Below are positions 20,557 through 48,737 of a stretch of DNA of 64,000 bases, in pieces (the first letter of the stretch is position 1; each line of letters starts with the position of its first letter). The translations under genes and the position numbers were made by a program. This DNA comes from Pterobdella sp. o SKG-2022. Taxonomy: Eukaryota; Annelida; Clitellata; Hirudinida; Piscicolidae. Below the pieces are notes generated by a model. That model did not search any database and was not told the origin of the DNA. It saw nothing but the letters and a program-made list of their open reading frames with translations. Location of the stretch: positions 3,889,079-3,953,078 of the forward strand of contig OZ038323.1 of NCBI GenBank assembly GCA_964035795.1, read 5' to 3'.

Positions 20557-22337
20557 CTAACAAAAGGGCTCATAACTAACTTTTTGAACAAAAAAAGATA
20601 GAGAAAGATACAAGCTGAGCTTTTGAAAACTTTCCTTGAAATGTGGGTTGAGAAAGATATCACCACAAGCATAAATCTGCTCAACGTTCAGAGCTCTAGC
20701 GTAGGCCAGTACAGATTTGGTGAGTGTATGTGTCAAGAACCTCAACGTACCTGACGCTAGATCTGCCTCACTGTAACCTTCTAGTGAGCAAATCAATAGG
20801 CTCAAAAATATTTAAAATTGTACATTAATAAATAATGTTATATATTTGATTTTTCTATGTAGTGAATAATTTTATTTATTTAATATATTGTACTTTCTTC
20901 ATGTCCAAAGTTATTAGAAGTGATTTTTCCCAGTTCAAAAACATAAATGGAGTCTGGATAGGAATAATATCCTTCGTTCTGCATAGTAACGTCTTTCCAC
21001 CGAATTGTCACTTTATCTATGTCTCCAATGGAAGCAAGGTCTAGAAAGTTTGTGAAATCCTGAAATATTTGTTGGTTATCCTTAAATATAACTATCATCG
21101 TAACTTTTGTCATTTTGAAACAAAAAAATACACTCAGTTTTTTTTGCGTATACTGTGCCCACCGTCTTAGGTAGCATTTGTTGAGCGATGGCTTGGATGG
21201 ACTGGACGCTGAATGAAAGGTGCTCAACTATTCTCACTTGATAATATTCATCAACCTATGTTGATAGTTCAAATGAAGTACTTTCTCATATGAATTCGCA
21301 AAAATGAGTTTTAAATCGTTGAGGTAATTATAGTAAAAATTTTATTTTAAAAAGAAGAAATTCAAAAAGGAAAAGAAGCCATACACTTAAACATTCACTC
21401 ATCACGTACATGATAGAGGACACTGACATCAGAGAGAGACAGCAAAAGACATGGCACCTTCATCTTGCCACTTGCCAGCATATATTTATGCCTCCAATCT
21501 TCAATAGGAATTTTTGACAGATCCACAAAGAAATTTGGAGGAGGTTTCGATAAAAGATATTCTTTGAGGTTGTCCATACCAAAGATGGCGTTTTTTTCTA
21601 TCTTTGTACCCTTGATAACATTCTCAAGGGATGGGGTGCTTGAAGAGAGGTTGTAGAATTTTATTGTGCGCTGCAATGCTTCATCTTCTGATAGTCTTCG
21701 TGTCCTAGTTGATGGGAAAGATTGGAAATAAGATTTTTCAAAATGGTGTGCCAATTTCAATCTCACTTCAAGTTTAAATATGTTTCGATGGCAGCCACAA
21801 GAGCTTCGTTGTTTCTTCCCACCAAACACCATTCTCCTTTCTCTTTCAAATCCACCTTGTCTTTTATGAACAGCAATAACATTTCATTTTGGGCAACCAT
21901 AATTGCTGAGTTGAGCTTATTCTGTCGTTTTTGCGATGTTAGTTCAATAAACAAAAACTGATCAAGTGGTCAAGAAATTAGTGCCCAAAAAGTAAATGAA
22001 TAAATTTTGTTCATTTGTGCAAAAAAGCACATTGATTTTAAAAAACTAAAAAGGTTATTCAAAATAACGTTAAAATTATTCAAAATACGTTATTTTTAAA
22101 ATTTTAAAATTGGCGTTACCTTAGCATTGGCTTCGTAGCTGTGATCAAACTTGTTTCGGTACAAAATTTTAAACCGAGTTGAATCTGTTTTGATACAAGT
22201 TTTATGGATTGATATTTTTCAGTGAAACATTCTATTAAGGTTATATCTAAACTACCTGCATGTACCACAAATGCCAGCTTATCACTGGAAAGACGCCAGG
22301 TAACTTCGAAATCATCGTAAAATTCTGTCTGAATCAT
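20557..22337 (-). CDS. Divergent pantothenate-kinase-like protein with degraded active-site motifs
   Basis: Proposed exons: 22120-22337, about 21767-21945, 21410-21704, 21154 (or 21163)-21255, 20894-21059 and 20557-20780, ending in TAG. Pank landmarks appear in order: LAFVVHAGSLDITLIECF at the position of the N-terminal phosphate loop; PCLLLSLSDVSVLYH where pank has a Leu-rich strand and the Gly-Ser-Gly turn; YYQVRIVEHLSFS at the Gly-rich loop; FTNFLDLASIGDIDKV; ITSNNFG; then EADLASGTLRFLTHTL and ALNVEQIYACGDIFLN at the C-terminal lobe. The Gly-rich motifs are replaced (HAGS for the usual Asp-Ile-Gly-Gly-Thr/Ser; EHLSFS in the second loop), no counterpart of the TGGGAYKFE segment was found, and the C-terminus stops early. 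It is therefore probably not a working kinase. Intron 1 phase does not close with a standard acceptor, so exon 2's start is uncertain or the gene is decaying. The intron at 21705-21766 is 62 nt. Confidence 0.6.
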
Positions 22338-23739
22338 CGTGCTACAACACTAGTAATGCAGTGATCAAAATGTTTGATTATCAACAAAGATGATCTTTTT
22401 CTAGGGAAAACTTTGAACTTATGAGCTCGTAAAAATGAAGTTTTTAAGTTCGCTATCTTAATTTTTTAAATAATATTGGTTGTATGTTATAAGTAGCCCA
22501 AACCTTTTGTATCTAATCGTAGTCACATTAAAAAATTTTTTTACTGTGATTTTGAAGTGTATTCTCATGCAAACCAACTCTCAATTTTGAGATTTCCGTT
22601 TAGTTGTCGGTTCAGACTCTCGCTCACATATGAGTCCTATCATGAAAATATATTTGTTTCGATGGAAGTTAAAAAATTTTGGTTGATGAACCATTCTTTT
22701 CAAAGTTTGGAATTTAAATAATGTTACTTTGTTAACGAAAAGCTTTGTACTTAATAAAATAACCTTTAGTGTTCAAATAATTTGCAGTATTTACTTTGGC
22801 TAAAAAAGATGAATAAATAAGTCTAATTGAGTTATGTTTTCTAAAAAACAAAAAAATAATATTTTGAAAAAATCATTTGCTGAAAAGAAGAGGTTATATA
22901 TGAATATATATTGTAAAACGTTTTATACAAGTATGCCCAAAAGCGAGTCGGAGATAAGTTTTGAATATAGAAGAAGAAGAAGAAAATGGAAAAAGGTTTT
23001 GATCACAAAGAAATAAATTTTCAAGAGAGTAAAAACTCTTGTACCCTCATCAAAACTTAGTTATTTTTACAGCAAAACTATAAAGCTCATTCGTTTGATT
23101 TGATTTGAACTTTGACTAGTGATGACATTCACATATTAAAACATATATTTCAATCGGCAGCTCATTTCAACTTTTTTGTTTGTTCAATTTTTTATAAGAC
23201 ATGTATCCTACAACCCAATTAAACCAAACTACAGCTTATTATAGGTAAAATTATTAAATAGTTTTCAAGTTTTCTAATTCTCAAAAAAACATGTTGCTAA
23301 TTAATTCGATATATTTCTGGTTGTTTCATCATCTTCACCAAGCATACGGTAGGAAGAGCATTCGAACTTGTAGCCTAGAAATATACGCTGATGTTTTTCA
23401 TTGCGTAATTAAATTAAATTTGACATCTGTCCGAAGTTGAAACAAAGTATTTATAAACATCCATCACCAGCAATATAAAACCTATTTGAGCCTAGAATGA
23501 ATGGATGTTGTAAAATCAATTCAAACATTCAAAATTTAGTAAAAATGAATGAGAAAAATGATTTGAAAAACTTAAAATGCATGTAAACAAATGTTTAATT
23601 GAAAATCTCTTGTGTGTCTACTAAAATAAGCCGATAACAACAAACAAAAAATAAAAAAATTTAAATTCTTTATACAAACTGTAGCATTACAGAGACCAAG
23701 ATGTTTCCAGAAATGTCTACAGATAGCATGAACCATTTG
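22338..23739. other. Non-coding stretch
   Basis: Upstream of the pank-like gene. A 60-aa frame at 22834-23016 is Lys/Arg-rich and not convincing. Nothing else seen. Confidence 0.45.
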
Positions 23740-23829
23740 GAACCTCTATCCTAACCAGGCACCCAGGGCCGTGAGGTAGCAAGGTGTCTGCAATACGTCT
23801 GTCTTTAATAACTTGTTCTGTAGAGATTT
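23740..23829 (+). repeat. About 90-bp dispersed repeat, copy B
   Basis: Contains GGGCCGTGAGGTAGCAAGGT and TTAATAACTTGTTCTGTAGA, aligned with copy A at 18840-18928 at roughly 80% identity by eye. Confidence 0.8.
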
Positions 23830-23921
23830 TTTATTTTTTTCTGATTAGAAATACATTCAGTTGTTATTTATTGGGCTTCTGCAACTCACAGAATCAAACA
23901 CCATATGGCTAACGAATGTAG

Positions 23922-24272
23922 TCATGCATCAGTATGAGGCAATTTGGGTGGCATTTTATTCTTAACTCGTTGTTTTTTGTTGCTGAAATTTAGTTTCTCA
24001 ATGTTTCTCAGTTTGAAGTTTTTATTTTTAAAAAATCCTGCTATTTCAATTTTTATTTTATCAAGAGAATTCGTTTTAAAGGCTTGGTCTAATTCTATAG
24101 GCAACACCTTTAAAACCGAATTTTTTTCACTTTTAAAGACTATAATCTCATAAAAACAAAACCAGTGAAAATAGAAAAAAAGAAAAAAAACTAATGGTAA
24201 GAAAAAAACAATGATCTTATCAAAACTATCGGAAAACTTGAGATTTTTTCGTTTAATTTTTAACATAACCAT
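23922..24272 (-). CDS. Possible small membrane protein, 116 aa (doubtful)
   Basis: ATG-initiated frame with one strongly hydrophobic segment (IIVFFLPLVFFLFFYF, about residues 20-36) after a basic N-terminus, and a Lys/Asn-rich tail ending KMPPKLPHTDA. It sits alone between the dispersed repeat and the decayed pank copy. Composition is close to that of translated AT-rich DNA, so a chance frame is quite possible. Confidence 0.2.
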   Translation of the reverse strand: MVMLKIKRKNLKFSDSFDKIIVFFLPLVFFLFFYFHWFCFYEIIVFKSEKNSVLKVLPIELDQAFKTNSLDKIKIEIAGFFKNKNFKLRNIEKLNFSNKKQRVKNKMPPKLPHTDA

Positions 24273-24439
24273 TTCAACTTAGAAGCCTCACTACAAAATG
24301 ATTTGTCAAACGGTACAAACATATGCAAAAAAAGTTGTCTAAAGAATCAAATTATTTAAATAGATTGCATTTATTTTTTAAAAATTTGAATAAAAAAGCA
24401 AATGTGATACTTTTATGAAATTAAATACGCATTATTTCC

Positions 24440-25140
24440 ATGATTTATCAAGAACCTCAACGTACCTGATGCTAGAGCTGCCTCACTGTAACCTTGTAGT
24501 GAGGCTCAGAAATATTTTATATAATATTCTTTTGAAAAATAGTTTAAAAAATTTTTTTCATTCTAATAAAGTTTCATAGTTCCTAATAAAAGATTTTTCT
24601 TGTTCTCATTATTAATCAAAAACGTTTTCATCCCCTTTTTTCCATAATTATTAGAAGTAATTTTTCCTAGCTCGAAAACAAGTACAGACTCCGGAAACTT
24701 GAAAGACCCTTTATTTTTCACCTTGTTTTTTATGAGCAACAATAACATTTTTGTTCTTGCCACCATATTTGCTGATTTGAGCTTTTTAAAGTTTAAAATT
24801 TTTTAAATTGAAACTCAAAGACACTAAGAATATAGAGTAAATTATAGTTTTTTTTAAATAAACGAATTGAAGTTACTTTGTCGTCCGTTGGGCAGAGAGT
24901 ATTTGGTTGATACACAATTTTAACCCGAGCTTGTTTTGATATAATTAAATTTATTAAAATATTATCCAAAAATTTATATTTTTGCATAAATTCTTTTAAA
25001 CATTATATCTAAATACTATTCCAAACATTCAACCTAGTTATATTCAATGTATTTTGGAAATAATTAGCTTTTTGAACCACAAATGCCCGATTTTCATTGG
25101 TAAGACTCAACAAAACTGAAACGAACTTCAAATTTTGTCT
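24440..25140 (-). pseudogene. Decayed second copy of the pank-like gene
   Basis: Short blocks match the gene at 20.6-22.3 kb in the same order on the same strand. AACCTCAACGTACCTGATGC at 24452 matches the copy-1 exon encoding ASGTLRFL. VFELGKITSNNYG (about 24650-24700) matches VFELGKITSNNFG. MVARTKMLLLLIKNKV (about 24720-24766) matches MVAQNEMLLLFIKDKV. A QKYKFLDNILIN segment near 24950 corresponds to EKYQSIKLVSKQ. The middle is deleted, so exon 2 runs straight into the later FELGKIT block, and the acceptor before the last exon has lost its AG (CTCACTAC instead of CTCACTAG). A dead tandem duplicate. Confidence 0.75.
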
Positions 25141-25931
25141 CATTCATTATTTCTAACTCAAAAACATGTACTTACTATAACTGATAAAATAGATCAAAAT
25201 TACAAGCACTAACAACCTGAGATACATACAAACTTCGAGCTTGGTTTTTATCATGATTTTAAATGTCAAGTATATTAAGTAACAAACTTTTACTCGCTAA
25301 TTACAGGAAACCAACTTTTGAGCTGAAAATTTTTTTTTACAAATTGAAAAGTCTTGATCTACAACACGTTTAAGTTTTTTGTTTTATTAACTATTTCAAC
25401 AACCTTGGAAATTATTTTTCGATTTCATTAACATAAAAACCTTTACTGGATTTATTTTACTATCCCTTTTCTCACATAACCTGCTTTTTTATGTTTATTT
25501 TTTTTTTCACTTCGTTTTTTATCTTTTCAACTTTAAGCCTTTAAACTGTTTTTGTCTAGAGTTTTTCTCATTTCTTCAACTTATCATTATTCATACCTCA
25601 TATTCTTACACTTTTTTTCTGTTTAGTTTTTTTCTTAATTTTTTACTTTCTAACTTTAAAAATTATTTAATCTAGCCTATCTTACGAAAATCGATAAGTA
25701 GTATCGTATTATATTGCGCTACAATATTTTACACTTCCTTAAATTAAAGCTTTTAATAATTATTAAATTTAAACTATGATTTAAAAAATTTTCGAAAGTT
25801 ATCTAAAATTTAAATAAAAACGAACAAATAGTATTTTCAATATTGTTTACATTTTGTTCAGCAATACAATACGAAGTCATATTTACCGTATTTAACAAGA
25901 GGAAACAAAGTCGACTGAAACAAGATTCAAA
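25141..25931. other. Intergenic, upstream of TMBIM4
   Basis: AT-rich. Presumed promoter and 5'UTR of the plus-strand TMBIM4 gene. No specific element recognised. Confidence 0.45.
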
Positions 25932-29341
<3,410 letters not shown>

Positions 29342-31209
29342 ATGCCAATTATAATGGTAGTTATAATTGAATATCAATAATAAAATAAGTAATGATACAA
29401 TTAATAATACTATTAGAAGTAATAATGACACTAATATAAATAATAATACCAACAGCGATACTAATAGTAATAAATGAATATCATTAATATTAATGAAAGC
29501 TGATTGGATCTCAACGAATAAATAGAATTCAAATCGCGTGGTTAATTTGGTATAAAGTTAGTTTTTATCGAGGAACATGTCTATTATTAGTGTTAGTTAT
29601 ATTAGTGTTTGTGGTCCAACCTTGTCATATGCTACTGAGACTAACTTTGTTCAAAACAATGTTTGAATGATCATCAAAATTCAATTTTAATAGCTATTCA
29701 ATAGAAGTGTTAGAATAAAAGATATATCACTTGTTTTTAAATTAATTTCTTCTAACACTTGGTCTCTGAATTTTTAAGGTTTCTTTCATAGATTTCCTCA
29801 CTAAAATGCAAACACTTGATTGGTTAATTTTTTTATTGTATGTTTTCTATCAATTTTTCAAATGGTTAACAATTGTTCCCTCACTCATCATCGGAGAAAT
29901 AAATTATTCAACAGCTTTGAGATTCTCTTTGATATCCACTGATGGTCACTATTTATGAAGTGGATTTAATGCAATAAACTCAAATATAATTCAATAGTAT
30001 ATAATTGAAGCAAATTTTTGATTTCAATAAAGGAATAAAAAGTATAAATGTGATAATAAAAGGCTTGCGAATGCTATAAAAGGCTTGTTTTCAAAGGGAG
30101 ACTACTTCGCTATGCATATACGCGTGCATGTTACAAGCTTTAAAACTGCCATTTGGACGTTTCAATATAGTTTGTTTGTGCACTTCCAACCAATGTTTTA
30201 ATATGGTTTCAATTATTTAACAAAGTAGAAATCGTTTTTGGAAGATTTTGAAAATTGGTTTCTGCCAATACACACTAAAGGTATGAAGTGTTTCATGTTA
30301 AAATTTTGATACACTTTAACCAATAAATACAAACATACAACGGTTATAAACACTTTATGGACTTTCTCAAAATACAAAAACATCAAAAATTTTTGCTTAA
30401 TAAATCATGTTAATTTGGACAAAGACCAACGAGGCAAATGTAGCTTTAGAAAGGTATCCAGAAATATATGGCTTCTTGGTGATACATCTCAGCCAACGTG
30501 TTTTATTACTTCGGCTGTTTTGTTGTGTCAAACGCAAATAAGCTCTTGAATATTTTTCAAAATCAATAGTTTTTCAATCTTCTACAACTCAATATATGAG
30601 AGTTTTTATTGTTAGGGTTTGAATTGTTTCATTTTAAAATTACATTTCTTAACCGGACTTGCGAAAAGATCCTACAAGAGTTATAAAAATGATTTTCTAT
30701 GCTTGAAATCACAATAAATAACCAAATTATCGATCTGCGACAAAAAAATGATTGAAGGGTATTGCTTGAGTTTTTAAAGCTTAAGAGATCGTTGAAACTC
30801 GCCAATCTTTAATCTTACGAATCTTTAGTGTCACAAACATCGCACGAACCGCATGTGAGTTTAATATATGCCACGTGGAAGTTTTCAAGGAACTATTATG
30901 GGAAAAAAACTTTTAAAATTTGTGGTCAATTTTTGTTTAAAAACTTCTGCTATCGATTCCATTTGAATCTTAATCGTTATAAGAATTTTCAAAAGTCATT
31001 TTATCAAAAAAAATATTTTTGAGAAAGTTATTATATGAAATATTGTATTTAATTAATGGTACTATAATTGTTGCAAAAGCTCAAAATTCTAAAGTATAGA
31101 ACAATAGTGAAACAAATTATATCCTAATGAATTAACTCACACTCAGCAATATGAAACCCCTTACAAGCAATTGAATAACACAAACACACCGCATTAATTA
31201 CAGAAACAC
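29342..31209. other. Intergenic between TMBIM4 and the synaptotagmin gene
   Basis: TMBIM4 3'UTR, beginning with a run of ATA/AAT-rich near-repeats to about 29.5 kb, then AT-rich sequence and the presumed synaptotagmin promoter. Nothing coding was seen. Confidence 0.5.
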
Positions 31210-40970
<9,761 letters not shown>

Positions 40971-42206
40971 ATATTCATGAGTCTATGATTAATTTATATG
41001 GGAATATTTAGTAACGCTTTCAAAATGATAATATGGGCTTAAACTGCGACCAAATTTGGTTGCTTTTCATGTTAATTGCATTTCTTGTGGCATGCTTACA
41101 AGATGTCATATGAAGGTTTTTGTGGTGAAACTTATCAAGGTGTATATGCCTTTAAACTTGCGATTTAAATAGGCAAAAATGATTCTGAAATTGCTTATTA
41201 ATCCCTTCAAAAGGTGCACCAGTTTCTGTTTGTTTTATCTTCTTGATAATTTATATATAAAAACTTTATCGGCAAAAATTTTCTGAAGAGCTCAATATAC
41301 ATTTTTATTTTGCATCTCAAATTGCTGTTATTTGTGATTCATATACACGCTCCACTTTGTGCACTATGAAACCTTTTCAAGCATTTTATTAATAGGATTT
41401 TTGGTTTTACTTTGATATCTTGACCACTCAATTATTCTGAAAAAATCATGTGGTGATTAATTTTTTTTGATACATCTAGATAAGGACTCAGTCAAATTCC
41501 TTCATCACATATTCCTCCTATACAACCTCTTTGCTTATTATACTAGTGTCGACACTATAATTGAACTAATATTCATCCAATACAATTGTTAGCAGCATTT
41601 TGGAGTTTTTATTTTGAAGGTTCTTTCTAAATTCCAACTTTTATCTCAACATCTCAAAGCTTCATTGTAAATACTTATTTTTGATTTTTATAAGCGTTTT
41701 TGCTCGTTATTCTATTTCTGATTATTGGTGTCTCTAGAGCTACCTTTCAATTCTTAATTTTCTCACTTTGTTTCAAATAAAATCTTAAGGCAAAGAACTC
41801 TTGAATATGAATACTATAAATAAATGCAACATGTTATGAATTTAATGCTTAAACCATCGTTTAAAGTGAAATGGATCAAATATACATAGAAAAGTGAAAA
41901 TAAACTTTATCAATGTATGATAGAATTATTTTGTGAAATAATGTTTAAACATTCCAAAAATATAATTTTAAACAGCGTAAATTTCAGTCAGCTTTTAAAT
42001 TAAATTTTGATAAGAACTGAATTATGTTGCATTTTAAACATGAATTAAAACTGCCTTCATCAAAATAATCAATCGAAACACGGTCAACTAAATAAGAACA
42101 TTTTCAAGCTGGAAAATATACTTCCTAAATGTCCAAAAAATTTTTCATAATGGCTTGGATAGTACTAATTACATAGTAGCAAATAACGCGCTAAATACAT
42201 ACAAAA
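40971..42206. other. Convergent intergenic region between synaptotagmin and LIN28
   Basis: Holds the 3'UTRs of both genes. On the minus strand the nearest poly(A)-type signal past the LIN28 stop is an ATTAAA (complement at about 41840), which would put the let-7 site inside the 3'UTR. Confidence 0.45.
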
Positions 42207-42214
42207 TGAGGTAG
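42207..42214 (-). promoter_or_regulatory. 8-mer let-7 seed match in the LIN28 3'UTR
   Basis: The plus strand reads TGAGGTAG, identical to let-7 nucleotides 1-8, so the LIN28 transcript carries CTACCTCA about 145 nt after its stop codon. lin-28 is a conserved let-7 target in worms and vertebrates. Confidence 0.7.
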
Positions 42215-42358
42215 ATACATTGCGTGTCAGATTTTATACAGAAAAAATATAATTGAACATTACCTGAGGAACGGTTACAGTCTTTAAAAAATTTGCTCAA
42301 CTACTCAAATATTCTCAAAATCTTGAAATACTTCTAAGGCAGTATGGTGGTAAAAGTA

Positions 42359-43570
42359 CTAAGAATCGGATTTTCGGGGAGGTTTTTTAGTGTCTTCGTG
42401 CTTTGTCCGTGTTTTGTTGTTGTTTTTATTTTTGGAACTTGATTCAGCTGCGTGGTCATCTTCGCTACTTAGATCTTTATGGGGACAGTCTGCCAATAAA
42501 TGATCCTCAGAACCACAGTAGTGACATCTATCGAAAGATTATTGAAAAATAAAATTCACCGAAACGGAAAATGATTAAAGAAAATGTATGAAAAAAGATT
42601 TTGGAAAAATAAAAAAACTTATTCACTTGAGCAAAATTGAAAAAAGTGATAAAATATTAACGATAATTTTTATCGTTTTAAAACATTATGAGCACAAATA
42701 AATGCATCGGACAACCTTTTAGGTAAAGGACCTTCGGGGCACTTTCCTGCGATGTGTGTGGAAAACATTCCACAGTTGTAACAACTGTCAAGTCATCAAT
42801 ATGAGTCAATATGCAGAAAGAATTTCTGAGTTTTTTCAGAATAATCAGAACTTTGAGTTAAATAAACTTAAGATAACATTTTATTCAAATTACGTTTTAT
42901 ATAATTTTTTCAAGCTATGAAGAAATTTAGAAAACACGTACACAACGTACAACAAATGCATAAAGACAAAGAAATGTGTTTAAACTAATAAAAAACACAC
43001 CGCAGTTTTTTTGATCTCTTCTTTGGTCTACGATCACTGCCTTTACAATCAGTTCCTTCTACACCACACACCAGAGAGGCTTCCATACCTTTTGGGCCTT
43101 GCACCACTTCATACTCTACTTCTTCTCCTTCCGCTAGACTTCTGAATCCCTTCATCTGAATCACTGTCTATTAATTTTTATTTACAAAGATGTACTTCAA
43201 AGAAAACTTGACTGGTAAAGGGACTATACACTTTCAAACCAAGTGCCATCCAGATTAGGTTTAAGACTTTATATTAATTTGATAAACTGTTGTATGTTTA
43301 TCCCTCCAGACTATTCACTTGTTTCAGAATATTTGAAAGATTAAAAATCTGTAACACAGCGAGCTTCTTAGTGTTTCCAGTGTTTAATCACTGCTATAAC
43401 TAATACAAAAAGACAGATACATAAGGAAGATTAAGGATAAGATGTGATAAAACCTGGTGTAGAAACACATCGGCTGAGCCATCTTGTGGTGTTATGAAGC
43501 CATAACCCTTCACAATGTTGAACCACTTACAAACTCCCTTCTTCCGCACACCTCCTAGTGTTTCATACAT
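42359..43570 (-). CDS. LIN28: LIN28: cold-shock domain plus two CCHC zinc knuckles (four exons)
   Basis: RNA-binding developmental timing factor that blocks maturation of let-7. Exons 43454-43570, 43001-43167, 42716-42784 and 42359-42527 close in phase (0, 2, 2) to 173 aa. The cold-shock domain starts [20 protein letters not shown] with RNP1 (KGYGFI) and RNP2 (VFLHQ), then [20 protein letters not shown] and [14 protein letters not shown]. Knuckle 1 is [15 protein letters not shown], with five residues between the second Cys and His as in other invertebrate LIN28 proteins. The linker is PEGPLPKR, and knuckle 2 is [18 protein letters not shown] basic, Lys/Asn-rich tail follows. The exon 3/4 junction splits the Arg before knuckle 2. 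The ATG chosen (43568-43570) is the first in frame before the domain, but the frame stays open upstream, so an extra 5' exon is possible. It converges with the synaptotagmin gene. Confidence 0.96.
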
Positions 43571-46118
43571 TATTATTTTCGTTGTTAGTTTTAATTTTTT
43601 TTTTTTAATAGTGGAATTCTTATGTTGTTAGATTTCAATATTATTATGCTATTATCGGATTTCATTTATGACATAATAAAATTCATATATTTTACCTAAA
43701 GTTTTAAATCTATTCATATTAAACTGAAGATAATAATGATTAAACCATAACCACCACTTAAAATTTCTGAGTTAGCTTATGTTAAACATATGACAAGATA
43801 ATTTATGCTTTTTCACTGTTCATGTATACTGGACCAAAGAACATTCATTGTAGTAGTGTATCCTATTTTCCTCCCTCTTTATTTAAATGCTATTTTCTGT
43901 TCTATTTTGGTACGTGGTATTAACGTATGGATTTTGTATTGAGCATTTGCTTACTATTTTTATCGACTTTTTTCAATCGTTAGAAATTTTTTTCAATACT
44001 TACGATAATTTTAATATTGTATTTATTGAAGTTCTCACAAAAACATTATCTTGATTGGATAACTATGATTTGGTTCCTTCCATGAATAAGCTTATAATAC
44101 CAAGTAGACATTGAATTTACTCTGATATTAAATTCCCCTCAAAGCTTGAAACAAAAGCAAGAAAAATTCTAAATATTTCAATTACTCCTACGTGTTTGAG
44201 ACATGAAATCCTTAAAGCTACAATAAATACATAGGCATACTGAGATATTCATTAAATTCTAAAGCAAGCATGAATCACTCAAGAGCATTGGATCTCTGTG
44301 AGAATCCAGTGAAAGGCTCAAGATAAAGGTTTTGTGAATGTCATGTGAATTCCAACACGCCTAATATTTGGTTATTCTTTATTTAGATTTTAATTAGATA
44401 TAGTTAGAACGTGCGTTGTTTAAAGGCGAGTAGGACATATACATCAATAGTAGATATTAATATTCAATACTCGATAGGCTACTCGGTAATTTCCTTTTAA
44501 ACTTGCATTTAAATATTTTTTCATTATAATTCGATAATTGACCAATAAACATTATATATTAAATATAATCAAACTGTTCAAAAAATTTGAAAACAAAAGT
44601 ATGCTCGGATCATTAGATTGCATAAGCGCTATAGCGGGCATTACTACAACAGTGTACTATGAGCCCAATTCGAAACCATTGCCTTTTGTTCTCTACTGAT
44701 GTTTCTTACATTTCATTTTATGCCATGTTCTTAAAAATTAAAAATTTACAAAAATATTTCTCAATGTTTGTTTTTTATGAGTGTTGTGGATAGGCATGTT
44801 GTGAAAATAAAAATATCGATTGTTTATTTTCGAAAATAGATCCACGCAGTTGAATAAGTTTTTCTACGTTTTTTTCAATTATGAATTATATGTAGAAAAT
44901 ATGGACCAAAATTCTTATTAATCTTCTATAAAAATGAGACGTTTGTGAACAGATATTGCGTTATAACGATAAAACAATAATCGCACAAGAAAACAGCAGT
45001 TGGTAAATATTTGAATTTATTATAAATCATATTGAAATAAACAATAAATTTTTTACCTTCAGTCATTTTTTTTTCGAATCCTATATTTTAGGCAGATTGA
45101 TTTTCAAATTCCATATCAATAAACCCCTCCACTTTTTATTAAAATTAACTATTATTTTATGTTACCTTAGTTTTATCATCAAAACCACGTTTATTATTAT
45201 TTTAAAAAAATTTTCTAAAAAATTAAACGCACAAAAACAAAATTATACGAGAGTATGATGGCGAAATTCGCGGCCTTTGAAACTTATCTTAAATTTTGGC
45301 TCAGCTAACGTACAGCTGCTTTAATATTATTGTGGTAGGGTGTTCTTGTTATGTGAAATATCTATTGTTCTTCTAAGTTGTATTTTTCTCTTCTTTAACA
45401 ACTTCTCGCTCTTAATTTCACATGTGGTTGAGATTATATTTTTCTAAAAAATTTGAAAAACTTTGATGCGTAGTTTCAGCAATTTGGGGAGATTTTATTT
45501 TAGTTGTTACACTAAAGTATACGACACATGCTAAAGAGTAATGGTGAAAGCTTTGAAAGAGTTCAAGCTGAAAGATGAACTAATGAATAATTGACCCACT
45601 TACAAAACAGCATGTAAACACCAAACACAAAAGCTTATTCATGGTTTTCGCGAGTAGATAGACATTCATTCATGAAGAATTTGCCGCTGTTTTTCTTTCA
45701 AGCCTGTTCGAAACGTTTTCAATGGTGATTCAAGATTTTTTTCGTTTATTTGCAAATCTTCAATTTTGAAATGTTTGCACATTGACTGTTAAAAAAAAAT
45801 ACTTCAAGTTTTGACTTGAACAACGCTCACATTTCGTTGAATATTCACTGAAAATAACAGCACTGAGCAAGATAGGGTCTGAACAAGAAATAAAAAAATC
45901 GCTTTAAAAGGTTTCATTAAAAATAAGCCTTTTTAACAATAATACAACAAATAACACAAGTTTCAAACTAAATGAAACAATTGGGATCATTGCATGGTCA
46001 AAAGAGGTTCAAAGACAACAAAGAGAAAAAGAAAATGACGTTGAAATATCTCAAGCCTGCTCCTCTTGACTTTCCTTTCTTTGGTCTCGAAGACTCTGGC
46101 TCTGTGGGATTGTTTCAC
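43571..46118. other. Intergenic upstream of LIN28
   Basis: AT-rich; presumed LIN28 promoter and possible 5'UTR. No exon, RNA gene or known repeat recognised in 2.5 kb. Confidence 0.5.

Positions 46119-48737
<2,619 letters not shown>

Noticed and set aside
21705..21766. Apparent frameshift in the pank-like gene between LNLK and TRRLSEDEAL
   Set aside because: Explained by a 62-nt intron with a GTGAGA donor and a pyrimidine-rich ATCAACTAG acceptor that restores phase.
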